A stretch of 64,000 nt of DNA from Phascolomyces articulosus. Taxonomy: Eukaryota > Mucoromycota > Mucoromycetes > Mucorales > Lichtheimiaceae. The first letter of the stretch is position 1, and each line of letters begins with the position of its first letter. A program made the position numbers and the translations under genes. Positions 14,731-26,628 of this stretch are shown piece after piece. The stretch spans positions 1,488,001 to 1,552,000 of the forward strand of contig JAIXMP010000006.1 of the NCBI GenBank assembly GCA_025677815.1. Direction: 5' to 3'. Under the pieces are notes generated by a model, which saw only the letters and a program-made list of their open reading frames with translations, had not been told where the DNA came from and ran no database searches.

Positions 14731-17700
14731 TAGTGGCGTTTCTCAATCATATGCCTGAACTATCTCAATAGTAATAAGTTTAAATGGGGAAGACTTTCAA
14801 AAGTGATACGCGCTCACTATTGAGAAAAATATCAAACAGGAATTATATTAAATGATATATAAAAACATTAATAATGTTTTTTCTCTCTCAAATAGCACTT
14901 CAAAATTCGAATTTCCTCCTAGCAACAACTTGCCGATATATAATAGGTTTATTAATTATTATATAAAAATAGAAAAAAGCTTTTGTAGTGTAAGTATACT
15001 ATAATTAAAAGTAATTACAAGAAGAGGTAGTTCATTGGTGTAGTACGGGGGTACGATAGTAAAGTTTAGTTCTTTAAATATTGTGTTTAATCCTCAAGGA
15101 TTATCTGACTTCAGTTTTGTCTCGTTTTTGGGTTTGTTATGTATTCAAAAGTGAGTGGCGTGTTGTTTATGGGGTAAATAATATTGAGCTAATTTGTATG
15201 GCTATAATACGCGAGAGGAAGAAGAGAAATGAAGATCATTGGCAACTAACAACAGTTTAATTTTTTCTTCTTTTACGTACGTCTAACTGAATGAGCCAAA
15301 TAAATCACATTTTTCTAGGCGTTCTTCTCACTTCCCATGTATCCCTCAATCCTCTGATGTAAACATCATTGTTTTACTATTATTTACTGGTACAATATCA
15401 TAGTACTATTGATTATAGTTCCAAAATTCTCATCTTTTTAAGATGTTATTAAATGGGATACATTACCATTTTGAAAATGCCTATTAAAAAAAGTGTGATA
15501 TCCTGTTTTCAGGCTAGTACTGCCTATAATTATCTAATTCCATGGCATATAATCACTATATATGAAAATATATGCTTAATCATCAACACATTCATATTTA
15601 TAAAATGATGAGTAAGCTATTACATATCTATTTAACCCGAGCAAAAAAAAAAGCCAACAAGCAAATGAATGAATAAATGGACCGGTGATATAAAACTATT
15701 TATAAAATTCAAGCACTATCCATGAAATGATAATATTTGTGTTTCATTACAACAAATTATAAATTATTTTTACAAAGGGTAGATAAAAATAGGACGAACT
15801 TTTGTTGATGATGTTTATAATATTGACCCATAAATAGTAGCTTTATAGGTACCCATTTAAAGTGAATGGTTGTAGTCGTTACACTGTGTATAATTTGACA
15901 TCCATCAACAAGAATATATGATAATACAAAAAAAAAATTCAATCATTAGTGTTGCATAATATATGAAAGTTTGAAACATGAGATACCTTAAATTTTGAAC
16001 TGACGAATGGAAGCGTAAGGATGTCCATCAATTTTTTTAGGTATAATTTATAATAATTTATAATAATTTATATTCACCATGCCCCACGCTGTTTGGACGA
16101 TGTATAATAACCTTAGATATTATAACACTTAGTTCTTTTTTATACGTTTATATATTTAATTAAGGATGTGGTACTATTGTAAACAAATATAAACACTGTA
16201 AATAGAGTTGACTGGACACATTTCCTATATATGATGTTGTCTAAAGGTTACCCAAAAAAAAGCTATTTTATATATAGAAATAATGTCCATGAGTAAAAAA
16301 AAAAAAGACACTTCTTTATACAGAAACCGCGGGTGTTGTAAACAATTCATAATATTTAATTACTTTGTGTGGCTGTAAAGATTACTATTATTATGATATA
16401 AAGGTCCCTTAAAGGGGATGGTTTATTATTGGCATTATGATTATAGAAGGATACCTGTATAAATGATCATTAAACTGGTATATTTTTGTTGTTACATGAG
16501 CGTACTATTAATGATGATTCCAAAAACATGGTAAAGCGTGGCGCTGGAAATAAACATTGGCTAAAAAAACAAGGGTCACCCTATGCCTATAACAATCATC
16601 AAGAAGAAAGATACACCAAAACTGGGAATATTGGCTTCTCAAATGATGTTACTTTATGTCATCATCCATGATAACCATGTATCATGATACATATTTCATA
16701 TATTTTTATTTTGACAACACAATTCCGACCCTAGGAAATTGTATTGTAGCATGTTTTAAAGAATTCAACCTCGCAGCATCTGTGCGTCGCTGTTTTTGCT
16801 TTGACTTCTCCGCGACAAAAAAAACATGGCTTGATAATCCGATTCTCATTGTAATTATTTTTAGTACGTATCATCTTTATTTTATTTATTTTTTTCACGG
16901 TAATTGTTCTATTGTGGCTTGAATTGAACACAAACACGCCACAATTTACCACATAAAAATAATATTATATGTATTTATAAACAAACTCCCATCAAAACTT
17001 AAATAAAAAGCTTACATAAAATCATTTGATGAACAATGCATTGTTTAATAAGAAGAAAAAAAAGTAGGGTGCACCTACAAATGGTAAATTCCCTTGCGTT
17101 TTTAATTAACAAAACCAGAAATTTTGTTTTTTGGTCATATAAAAATAACTACAGCTCGCATATTTTGGCTTTTGTCATACTGGCTGTAAAAATAATAATA
17201 ATTTTGTTGTTCAGATTTTACATATACGTTTAAGAAAACGATTTCCCTTTTAATAATACGACTATATCTTATTTATGAATAGTAATAAAAATTCATTATA
17301 CTATGACATGTTGGATAATGTCAATATAATAAAAAAAACAAAGAAAAAAGAAACATAAAGAAAGTTGTGCGGTGATAAAATCAAGATTAAATCACTCTCC
17401 ATTGTGTTTTGTCTGCATATATTCATGTTTGGTGCATGGACATGTGTAACAAGTCTAAATGAGTCAATTGAGCTAAAAACAGAGTCAAAAAATAAGGGTT
17501 GTTACTGATTATAAAGCGGAGCCAATCTCCCATTCCAGTAAAGTTTTTATCTAATAAAACAGCAAGCATATACCACAATACATTACCATATCCAAATGAA
17601 CAAAAAATGGAAAAGGCTGTCTGTGTCTATTTGTTATTTTACACTCTTTTTTTAACTTGTGATTATTTTTTTTTGTGTGATGAGCTTAATAAAATGTGTG

Positions 17701-18043
17701 TGAGAACTCTAAGGTTGTTTGTTGAAAATTATAGCGGACACTTAATTGAAGCACATAAACAACTTACACATACACACACAGCAATTTCTTGTCTATTTGC
17801 GTGTGTGTTTTCTTTTTTGCAACAACACTTTTTTTTGGGTCCCCCTAAAAAAAGCCTTACCAAACCGTTCACAACTTATTTTTGTCTGGAACCTTTTTTT
17901 TTTGCTTTTGCTTTTTTTTAATATTAATCGTTTTGATTACAAAAAAGAAGTAAAGACAAAATAACCTTTTTCTTCTTTATTATTATTATTATATATTTTA
18001 TATTTATTCTTTTTCCAACCAGTACATACATTCCTTTTCGTCC
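14731..18043. other. Long gene-free AT-rich region
   Basis: This is a 3.3 kb stretch without a supported gene. Open frames at 15757-15942 (minus), 16486-16671, 16656-16922 and 17499-17921 (plus) are short, lack family motifs, or are built from poly-T and poly-A tracts. A small imperfect direct repeat (tataatttataataattta) occurs near 16035-16075. The last few hundred bases, rich in T and ending in a CT-rich leader, should contain the promoter and 5' UTR of the Zds gene. Confidence 0.45.
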
Positions 18044-21036
18044 ATGTCAGACGTCAAATATACCAGTAGATCATTCGATGCTTATTCAACACCACAACCT
18101 CTTGTCACTCCAAAGAGTCCACCACCACCACCTCCAGAACACCTTTATCTTCCACCTTTGCCACAATTAGAGTCAACTAGCATCACTCATTCATTTGATA
18201 CCGAGAATTCTACATTCGCGAATAACACCCCTGACTCGCGTAATATCTCCTCTTCATCCTATGTTTCTACACAATCTTCACAGCAACAACAAACATCACC
18301 ACCACTAAACGATCATCACCATGAAAACGGAATAGTACCTTCTACCATACCTTCCACTACCACAAATACAACAGGAGAAGACGAATCGGATTCAGTTGTA
18401 AATTCGACAGGTCTTTCTCGAGCCTTTTCATTATCTTCATTCAATAGAGATGAGAACGAACCAGAAGAGTTGGAACGTCCCAAAGTGATTAGTATATCTA
18501 CTTCCAATCCTTCCCATCTTTTTTGGTAAATTAATTCACTTTTGAGTGTGTGTGGGAGAGGTGTTACTAGAAAAATGAGAAAAAAAATCACTCTTCTTCC
18601 AATAAGGAATCCAGAGTACTCAATATCCAAAAATCATAAAACGTATTAGGGTTCCTGCAGCGCAACATCCAGAAATAGCACCAAACGAATTTGAAAAATT
18701 TCTACAAAATAATGCCATGGCAAAAAGAGAACGATCCAGTCTAAAAAGACGAAGTTCCATTTTATCTGTTTCATTTACAGCAAGTGATGCAGAAAAGCAA
18801 GAACAAAATGAAGGTCGCTTGGAAGGAGAAAATAGAAATGATGCATTACAAGCTTTGGAACGGGGTTATCAACCACAACAACAAAATCGACATGAATTTT
18901 TGAATATGAATGAATTACAGGATAATGACAGTCAACATCAGCTTCAGAATAATTTTCGAGGGGACGAACAACACATGGAGGGGCCAAAACAACGTAAAGC
19001 TCGATTACGACGAAGTCTTAGTTTGGATACAGCTACAGCAGCAGGTATTTTCTTTTTTTTGGGGGGTGATGTTAAAAAAGTGGAAGAAGAGAGGAGGTGG
19101 GATTAAGAATGGGGGTTATGAAAAAGAAAGGCTATTTTCTATATATACATTGCATGCTGATTGGGTAAAGAAATAAATAATAATAATAATAGAGAATCAG
19201 ATGCGAGTACCTGATTTCTTGGTGTTTGATCGCAATTCATCACCATTAGATCAATCCAGAGTCCTTGTACCAAAAGCAGATCGTCCATCCTTATTAAGGC
19301 GAGGTGCTCGAACCAAATTTCAACGTAATTCTTCATTTACACCTCCTTCAGCTCGTCAACAAGTGGATCGACATCGTCAAGCCGAATCCATGCCTCCTGG
19401 AGCCTATATTGAACGATTTGACCATACCGCGTTGGATGAAGGTGTCACATTATCGGATGGACCTTTGGTAGAACCTCCACTTGATTTCACTTTACCTTTT
19501 GCTGATTCAGTATCCTCATCCTCATCACCGCCGCCTTTACCACCCATGCATCAACATGAACAATCTGATTTTAATTCATCCTTTACCTCTCGTCCGATGG
19601 AAAGAAGAGCAAGTGCAGAAGAATTACCACGATTACAACAACATCATGCTTCATCTCCTACTCCAACAATTGAAATCAAGCAATTAGAGAGTGGTCAAAA
19701 TAGGGTTACACAAGAATCTGCGCCTTTGGGTCACACAGTGCATGAACATTCACAAAAACAATCATCTCATCAACAACAATTACAACAGCAACATCAACAT
19801 CAACGCAAACAACAACAACATCTGGATACAGCATCACCCATACGTCCTTCATCAGAACGAAAATCAGCTTGGTCTTGGGGATTCAAACGATCTAAATCTG
19901 AACAAGTGCGAGGGGATCATCATGGAGATAAAGTTCATATACAGGCCGAAACAGTGCCTCGACCACGACCTTCGGTTTCTACAGAAGCTTCAAGTAACAC
20001 GAACAACACCGCGATGACTACGCCTTCAGTGACAACGACTCCATCTCCTCCACCAACAAATAGCAATGGTAAAGAAAAAGAAAGTGGGAAACGATCTTTT
20101 GGATTATCCTCACTCTTTTCTCGAAAAAATACATCCACTAAAGGGCAGCAAGCATCTACTGCTGCTTCCACAACAGCCACATCTTCTACCGCGCCCATGG
20201 CACCTAAAGATTTCCAATTAAACCGAATTAACCAAAACCGATTACCCATCCATATTGAACGTGCGATTTATCGACTTTCGCATTCCAAATTAGCCAATCC
20301 ACGCCGACCCCTTCATGAGCAGGTACTCATTTCCAATCTCATGTTTTGGTATCTTTCTCTTGTCAGTTCACACCAATCTCAACAACAGCAACAACAACAA
20401 CAGCAAGCTGGCAATGGTACAGCCCCTGATAATAAAGCAAGGAAATTTGTGAATGCAGGAAAGAAAGGAAAACGACGTCCTCCATCACCATCCAATAATT
20501 CAAATTCTCCTCGTCCACCTTCATCACAACACCAACAACAAGCAGGACATGATCGACCAACTTCTCCTTCAAACACTGCGGAATCTCGTATATCTTATCA
20601 ACAACAACAACAAAAGAATCGATCACCTCATAATCCAAAACATCACGCACAACAACAACAACAACAACAAGAGAATGGTAATGTTGCACTTCATCAATTT
20701 ATGGGAACCTCAAGAGACTCGACTGGATTCGTTGTCCCTGAAAATTATCTAAAACCCCAACAACAAGGATCGAAAGGGATGTCAGGTGTAGGTAGAAGGA
20801 GTAGTCTAAGTGACTCGGAAGATGATGACGATGACGGCGATGAAGAGGAAGGTGCCATGAGTGATAGTAGTTCAGATGATGAACCATCGAATAATAATGT
20901 GACCATGAAAGCAAGGGCAGCAGCGGCTACAAAACATCGAACCTCCAATGATTTGGTACCTAATCATGCCCATATTACCAAACAAAAAGGGGATGACGAT
21001 GTTCCTTTGGCAATGTATAGAAAAGGAAAAGCCTAA
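18044..21036 (+). CDS. Zds1/Zds2 family protein (PP2A-Cdc55 regulator)
   Basis: Zds proteins bind PP2A-Cdc55 and control mitotic entry and exit, polarity and stress signalling. Three exons (18044-18525, 18650-19044, 19193-21036) predict 906 aa. Exon 1 ends HLF plus part of a Trp codon and splices to complete WVPAAQHPEIAPNEF, a motif I associate with the N-terminal region of fungal Zds proteins. This supports the first intron. Basic Ser motifs SLKRRSSILSVS and ARLRRSLSLD follow, then long low-complexity regions rich in Gln, His, Ser and Pro (several CAA-encoded polyQ runs). The conserved Zds C-terminal domain lies near residues 640-690, with LPIHIERAIYRLSHSKLANP and RRPLHEQVLISNLMFWYLSL. A final acidic SDSEDDDDDGDEEE stretch precedes the C-terminus. 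The domain is the main support; the rest is disordered and fast-evolving. Confidence 0.9.
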
Positions 21037-21585
21037 AGAGAATCAGCCTAAAGAGATTCAGCCTTCCACACTCCACGTAATATCACCCCAATTCACTATC
21101 ACCTATTCAATTTATTTTTATTCGTACAAATATATATATATATATCTCACACTTATCTCCCAAATCACACACACGCTATCTCTTCAATTTTTTTTTTATC
21201 TAACATCACATTTTTTTATTAATAATAATTATAATAATAAAACCAGTTCATCCCAATTTTGCCTTGCTTATCCCTTTTTTTTTCTTTGAAAAAGGTGGCA
21301 AAAAAAAAACTGGTAATGAGATTATTACTCCTTATATATTTATAATACACTTATATATATATATACTGTCGATAATTATTTTCAGAAAATGAGGATGCTT
21401 TGTATGATTTATATTTTAAACATTTGTAAAAAAACAGAAAAAGAGAGAGAGAGATCAGTGGTTACAATTTGTGTCACTCTATGGAATGACGCCAGTGGAT
21501 AAACAATGAGTGTTTCTACATCTCATTTTATAAACTTTCTTATATATAAGAAACTTGCAAGTATCACTATCGCCAAAAAGATATA
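21037..21585. other. 3' region of the Zds gene
   Basis: This is an AT-rich spacer with TA and T tracts and a GA-rich patch near 21440-21455. No gene is seen. Confidence 0.4.
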
Positions 21586-21770
21586 CAGTGGTCCCGCATT
21601 AATTTCTTATTCGTTAATTTTCAACCCTTATTATCTTCACAATAATTTGGTCCATGGAGACATATAAATATTCGAAAGAATACATAAGAAAGCAGGTCTC
21701 GTTAAATTTCACACATTATTTTCATCAAAAGAATGGGGATTTTGGCTGTGAAATTACAGGGGGTCCACTG
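21586..21770. mobile_element. TA-flanked short MITE, 185 bp
   Basis: The left end is CAGTGGTCCCGCATTAATTT. The right end is the inverted counterpart AAATTACAGGGGGTCCACTG. TA flanks both sides (21584-21585 and 21771-21772). The terminal CAGTGG-CCC resembles the ends of the 390 bp MITE at 14341, so both probably belong to one terminal-repeat superfamily, but the interiors differ. No ORF is present. Confidence 0.7.
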
Positions 21771-21772
21771 TA

Positions 21773-23476
21773 GCCTACTCATCTCAAAAGCGATAATATG
21801 GCATCTACGTGTCTACTATTTAATAGCAATGGAAATAGATGAATCTATTAATATAATACCATGATAATAAATTAATATGATATGACGACATCGATATCGC
21901 GATACATCGTCAATTTATTGTATTTTTCATCTATTATCATCTCTTTATTGATCCTACTTGTCATAATCTCTTTGATATGTGCATATGTGTTTCTTACTAT
22001 CGTTCTGTTATTAGGCCTGCCGTGAGAATCCAAATATTGATGGAATTTGCAAAAGGAAGAAAGGATCATTCTTGTTTCTGCCACGGCGAAAAGTCATCAA
22101 AAGGTTTTTTCGTCGTAAGCGAAAAGTGAATATATACCAATATTGATTTTTACACAGGTTTTAATAAAAATATTTTTATCAGTAACAGAGGTAGAGCGTG
22201 GTTGTTGTCAGGATGTTGCTATTCTACGTTAGTTAATGTTACGATAAATAATAATAAAGCACAACTTTTCTTGATATGATTTGTACAGTAGACGCCACCC
22301 CTTAATCTAAATTAAAAGCTGCTTGAAGCAAACAAGGGAGCTTAAAATTTACCGAGGGTCAATAATATATATATGCTTACTACTTTAATGATAAATGTTG
22401 TGGCTTCCTATGTACGTATTATTCTTACACATGTGAAAATATGACTTATGTTTGTATATACGTTTGCTATGAAAATTTGTGAAAAGTTGTTTTGAAACAA
22501 GAAATATTAAAAATTTTACTTACTATTTCCATAGTTCCAGCAAACAAAGAGTTTGACCTTTCACATTCAAAGACTGATAGAAATCTGACGAGCAGCAGAA
22601 CGAGTAATAACGTACACCTCTCCTTCTAACCAATCAACATAAGAAAAATAGTACTGAACACTTGTAGATTTTTGCTCGACCTAAGTTTGATAAAGTGTTG
22701 ACTGGAAAATCCAAAAAACCCTCAATAAGCTACTATCAGACAAACCTATTATTATTATTTGTGAATATCTGAATGTGGATGCATTTAGTGTTTATTACAT
22801 CATGCAGAACATTGAAAATGCTATTGTTTCCTCATAAAGAGACCATTACTTTTGGTAAAACCGATGCTTACGTACCTAATGAATTTCTTTGTTTTGTTGT
22901 CTTTGTTAATGGATGTTTTGGCAGGTTTTGGTGACAAAGAAGTCTATCTACTATTAATATGAATAATATTTTATATTCTATGCACATCCTTTTTTTTTGT
23001 ATAATATGTATCGGAATAGTCGTTAAAAAGAAAAAAAAAAAGAATAACAATGTCCATCATGTATAGCTAGATAAAGTAAAGTTTAACTAGAAGCTAAAGA
23101 ATGATCACCATAGTACCAAAAGTTTCTTTTCGTTCATCTGTGGTTTATTTTTAAAGATTCAACAATGAGTACCAGCAGTATTTTTATTATTAATTATTAA
23201 TAATAAAGATACACCTTTGTTTTTAGTGTACAACATTCTAAATAATAACGTATATCAAACAATGGATTTTAATGACAATATTTAAAAAGAAAACTAAACA
23301 TGGTCTCTTTCTTTCACAAAATTGTTATATATAGTGGTAGTAAATCCATTTAAAAAGATATTATTACACCGTTCCTTTTTATCTATTTTTTTTTTTGTTT
23401 TTACTACCTCGCTCAGTACAGCATATAAATTTTCATTTGATTTATTTTAACTTTCTCTCTTGATAATAAAAAAAAC
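21773..23476. other. Intergenic region
   Basis: This is 1.7 kb of AT-rich sequence with no supported gene. The minus-strand open frame 21872-22084 has no motif. At about 22287 the string TACAGTAGACGCCACCCC resembles a single MITE-type terminus (CAGT-G-C-CC), but no matching inverted end was found. The final 150 bp contain a poly-T tract and a CTCTCTTG leader just upstream of the next ATG. Confidence 0.35.
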
Positions 23477-25248
23477 ATGCCGTCTCGTAAACGCAGTTCC
23501 AAAAGAAAGCAAAAAAAAAGTAACCCAGACCCTGGTAGTTCTTCCAGAATACCAGTTGAAGAAATTGCAGCAGTACCAACTCAATCTGAACAACAAACTA
23601 CTGAACAACAATCTGCTGATACTGAACAAGATACTGATGATACTGTAAAACAATACCTACGTAATTCTGAGCAACACGATGACGATGAAACCGAACAACA
23701 AGATGATGATAATACTGAAAAAGATATTTATGACCCTGAGCAAAATGATGATGGTAATTATGAAAAGATTTCTTCCTCTGCTGCTGATGAACCCTCAACT
23801 TCGACAACTGCTCCTCCTCCTCCTGCTGGTGAATCTTTCACTTCGACAACTACTTCACCTCCTGCTGGTGAGCCCTCAACTTCGACAACTGCTCCTCCTA
23901 TTACTGGCGAATCCTCAACTTCTACAGCTGCTCCTCCTCCTCTTGCTACTGGTGATACAACTTCTGGTACTTCTCAACCAACTAATCAAAGACAAGGTGG
24001 ACCAGATAAAAGGTTTTTCTTTATAAGAGGTACTGGTGAAATATATTTGGAACTTGATGAAAGCATCATAAAGCATGGAAGATATGGTTATAAACACCGT
24101 GTTCGTGTTGGCGCTCAACCTCACCCTGTCGATGAATCAAGTAATCAATCGAGAGAAGCTAGTGCAACTACTCCTCCTACGAGTACATCTTCTCCTACTA
24201 CATCCAGTACGTCTACTAGAAGACGACCATCATCATCACGGTTAGCACGCTATATTAGACTTTTTATCATCATTTTTATATGTATGTATTCTCATTTTAT
24301 AATATTACAAAATATATATTTATTACAAAAGAAAACTTATATGTTTATTACATACTAATGATTTTCTATATTTGTGTATTATTACAGTTTATTCTTCATA
24401 TACTCTGGTGAAAAGAGTTTATAATCTTACTTATACTGTTATTACATCACCTCCAAATGTTCCAGCGTATCAACAAAATGAATATGGCTGTGGTAAATAT
24501 ACAAATATTTATTTGCTATTTTATACATGTCGTATCTTTTATATACTAATTAATATTCATGTGTTCTTTTTTATTATTTATAGAATATGTTGACCCTTTG
24601 GGAAATATCAAGTTGAAGACCAGTAATGCTTTTCGTAGTATCATCGATAACAAGTTTATTCATGGGCTTGGGCGCTTACAAAATTATGTTCCACATTGGT
24701 TTCAACCAGATTCAGAAATTCATCATGATACCAAAAATGAACAACAATCCTCGAAATTGGAAGATTTAAAGGCGAAGGCAAAAATATTGAAGACAAATAA
24801 AAAAAGAACAAAAAAGTAAATATTTTTTATGTAACGTACTCTTTAAAAACAAAACAAAAAAAATATCATTAATTAATAATATTTATATAATTTAAGAAAT
24901 TATCAAGATAAATTGATGGAAAGCATTTCAAGTATCGAAAATCAAGGATTAGAAAGAGAACAAGTGTTGCTTTCTGTTACAATGAAACGAGATGCACTGT
25001 TAAATGAAAAACAATTTCGCATTTATAATACCATAAAGGAAATGGGTAATAATGAAAATCTTGTTGTTACTTTAATTGATATACGAGACACAATTACATT
25101 TCAAGAAGCAGAAAAATTGCCAATATATCTCTCAGAATCTTTCCTTCAGCTAAATAATAAGATCGGAGAGATGATGAAATCGTTGGAAAATGGAATATCA
25201 ACAGAAGAAATGGATTACTTTGAAGATTATGATGATTACAATATTTAA
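23477..25248 (+). CDS. Unidentified single-pass membrane protein with Ser/Thr/Pro-rich acidic N-terminus
   Basis: I do not recognise this family. Four exons (23477-24281, 24388-24492, 24584-24815, 24897-25248) join in exact phase to 497 aa. The last intron (GTAAAT..TTTAAG) links what look like two separate ORFs. Residues 1-15 are a basic cluster (SRKRSSKRKQKK). An acidic Gln/Asp-rich stretch and four imperfect repeats of the type GEPSTSTTAPP follow (about residues 108-160). Then comes a short folded-looking block (KRFFFIRGTGEIYLELDES). A hydrophobic segment near residues 258-272 (YIRLFIIIFIFYSSYTLV) is the only clear membrane span. Past it the protein is charged and helix-prone, ending in an acidic tail (EEMDYFEDYDDYNI). 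The topology could suit an ER or nuclear-envelope protein, but that is a guess. Confidence 0.65.
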
Positions 25249-26628
25249 ATAGATATTGACTTTTTTTTTCAATAACTTTAATGTTATTATATTTCCTTTT
25301 TTTGAAAAATACATATTAAAAAATAACTGCATCAAGCAAATTTTGTAATATTGATTTGTTATAATGGACAACGTTTATACACGAAATTTGTAAATGAAAA
25401 TAACTATGTACATTGATCCTTTTATTACTATTATTGTGAACAATAACTTAATACGTATGTTGAATTATTGATATTATCAATGGGATAAAAATTTCTATCT
25501 CATTGTCGATGAAGAGCATCTTGTTTCTAGGTCGTATTGGTTGAAGTAATGACATAAATTGAATCATAATACTGCTGTTGCTCTTCTCATCATTTGATTG
25601 TTGTATTATACTACGTATATAGTTATTATTGTCGATATCACAATTCTTAGTTGTGAGTATATTATTATAGGATGATGATCTAAATGTTTGTTGATATCCA
25701 CTAGCACTGGGTTGTTTTTTACTTACGAAAAATATTGGATATATTATCGCTACGATGTTTATGTTGTTTCAATTACCTTGTTTTAGTAGTGGGAGATTTT
25801 GATTTCTTGTCACTTCAGCAGGAGGTTTCATTGCCGTGTCCAAGTTTTTAAATACTTCGTCATCTTCAAAGACAACAAAACAAGTTCACGTAAGTAGTAT
25901 TGAACCTAGTGTGAGGGTAATGAGCTACAGGTATAATAGATGATGTATTGGTCATGACTCATCTTTTTTATATCTTCTAGGAGGGGAAGTGATGGTGTTT
26001 CAGCTCGTTGAACGTGTTTTTTTATACAGGCAACCCCACCAACAGGTAAAACAAAGGAGGTGCATTAAATAGGCGTTTGAAAAGGTGAGGGAATAAAAAA
26101 AGAGGGTCTATATAATAATTTAATAAAATGACATGCCATGCTATAGATTGTCATGGTCTCAAAAAGGGTAGTATCAAGTTTCTTCGTGGCAACATCCATG
26201 CCCACTATTCATTGTCTCGCTCGTTGTGAGGGTGTCAAGTGCATTTATAAAGCAGCCCCATGGTATCCTTTCAAGATCTTTCGGATAACGTTATCAATGA
26301 TGTTACCACTTACATTGAGCATTTTAAAAGAAAGATTTTTGCTTTCATTATGCTATTGTTGCTCCCTCTCTTTTTTCTTTGCATATTTCTCATTCATATT
26401 ATATATATTTCTTTTGTTTAAGGTTTTAATTTTGTTTACAGTAGTTTCTTCTCTACTTTCTTCCTTGCTTTTTTGTAGGTATTATTTCTATATGACATTC
26501 AAAGTGAGTGAGTGAGAGAATGTATAATACTAACTCCTATGCTTATTGTTATTTTATATATAATATTATATTATTATTTATTTAATCCTATCCATACACA
26601 TGATAATAAAATCTAATCAAAATTAATT
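25249..26628. other. Intergenic region with two weak coding candidates
   Basis: Two protein-like frames occur here but neither makes a complete gene. First, minus strand about 25730-25455 stays open (QPSASGYQQTFRSSSYNN, later MIQFMSLLQPIRPRNKMLF). A possible upstream exon near 25890-25785 (FVVFEDDEVFKNLDTAMKPP) cannot be joined in phase with a normal-length intron. Second, plus strand 26260-26421 could encode 53 aa, MVSFQDLSDNVINDVTTYIE followed by a hydrophobic tail. No homology is recognised for either. Confidence 0.3.

Noticed and set aside
17499..17921. 140-codon plus-strand ORF before the Zds gene
   Set aside because: Composed largely of T-rich, Cys/Phe-rich text without motifs; it overlaps the probable Zds promoter.
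18316..18630. Antisense ORF across the Zds first exon
   Set aside because: Mirror of the Ser/Thr-rich coding strand; no independent evidence.
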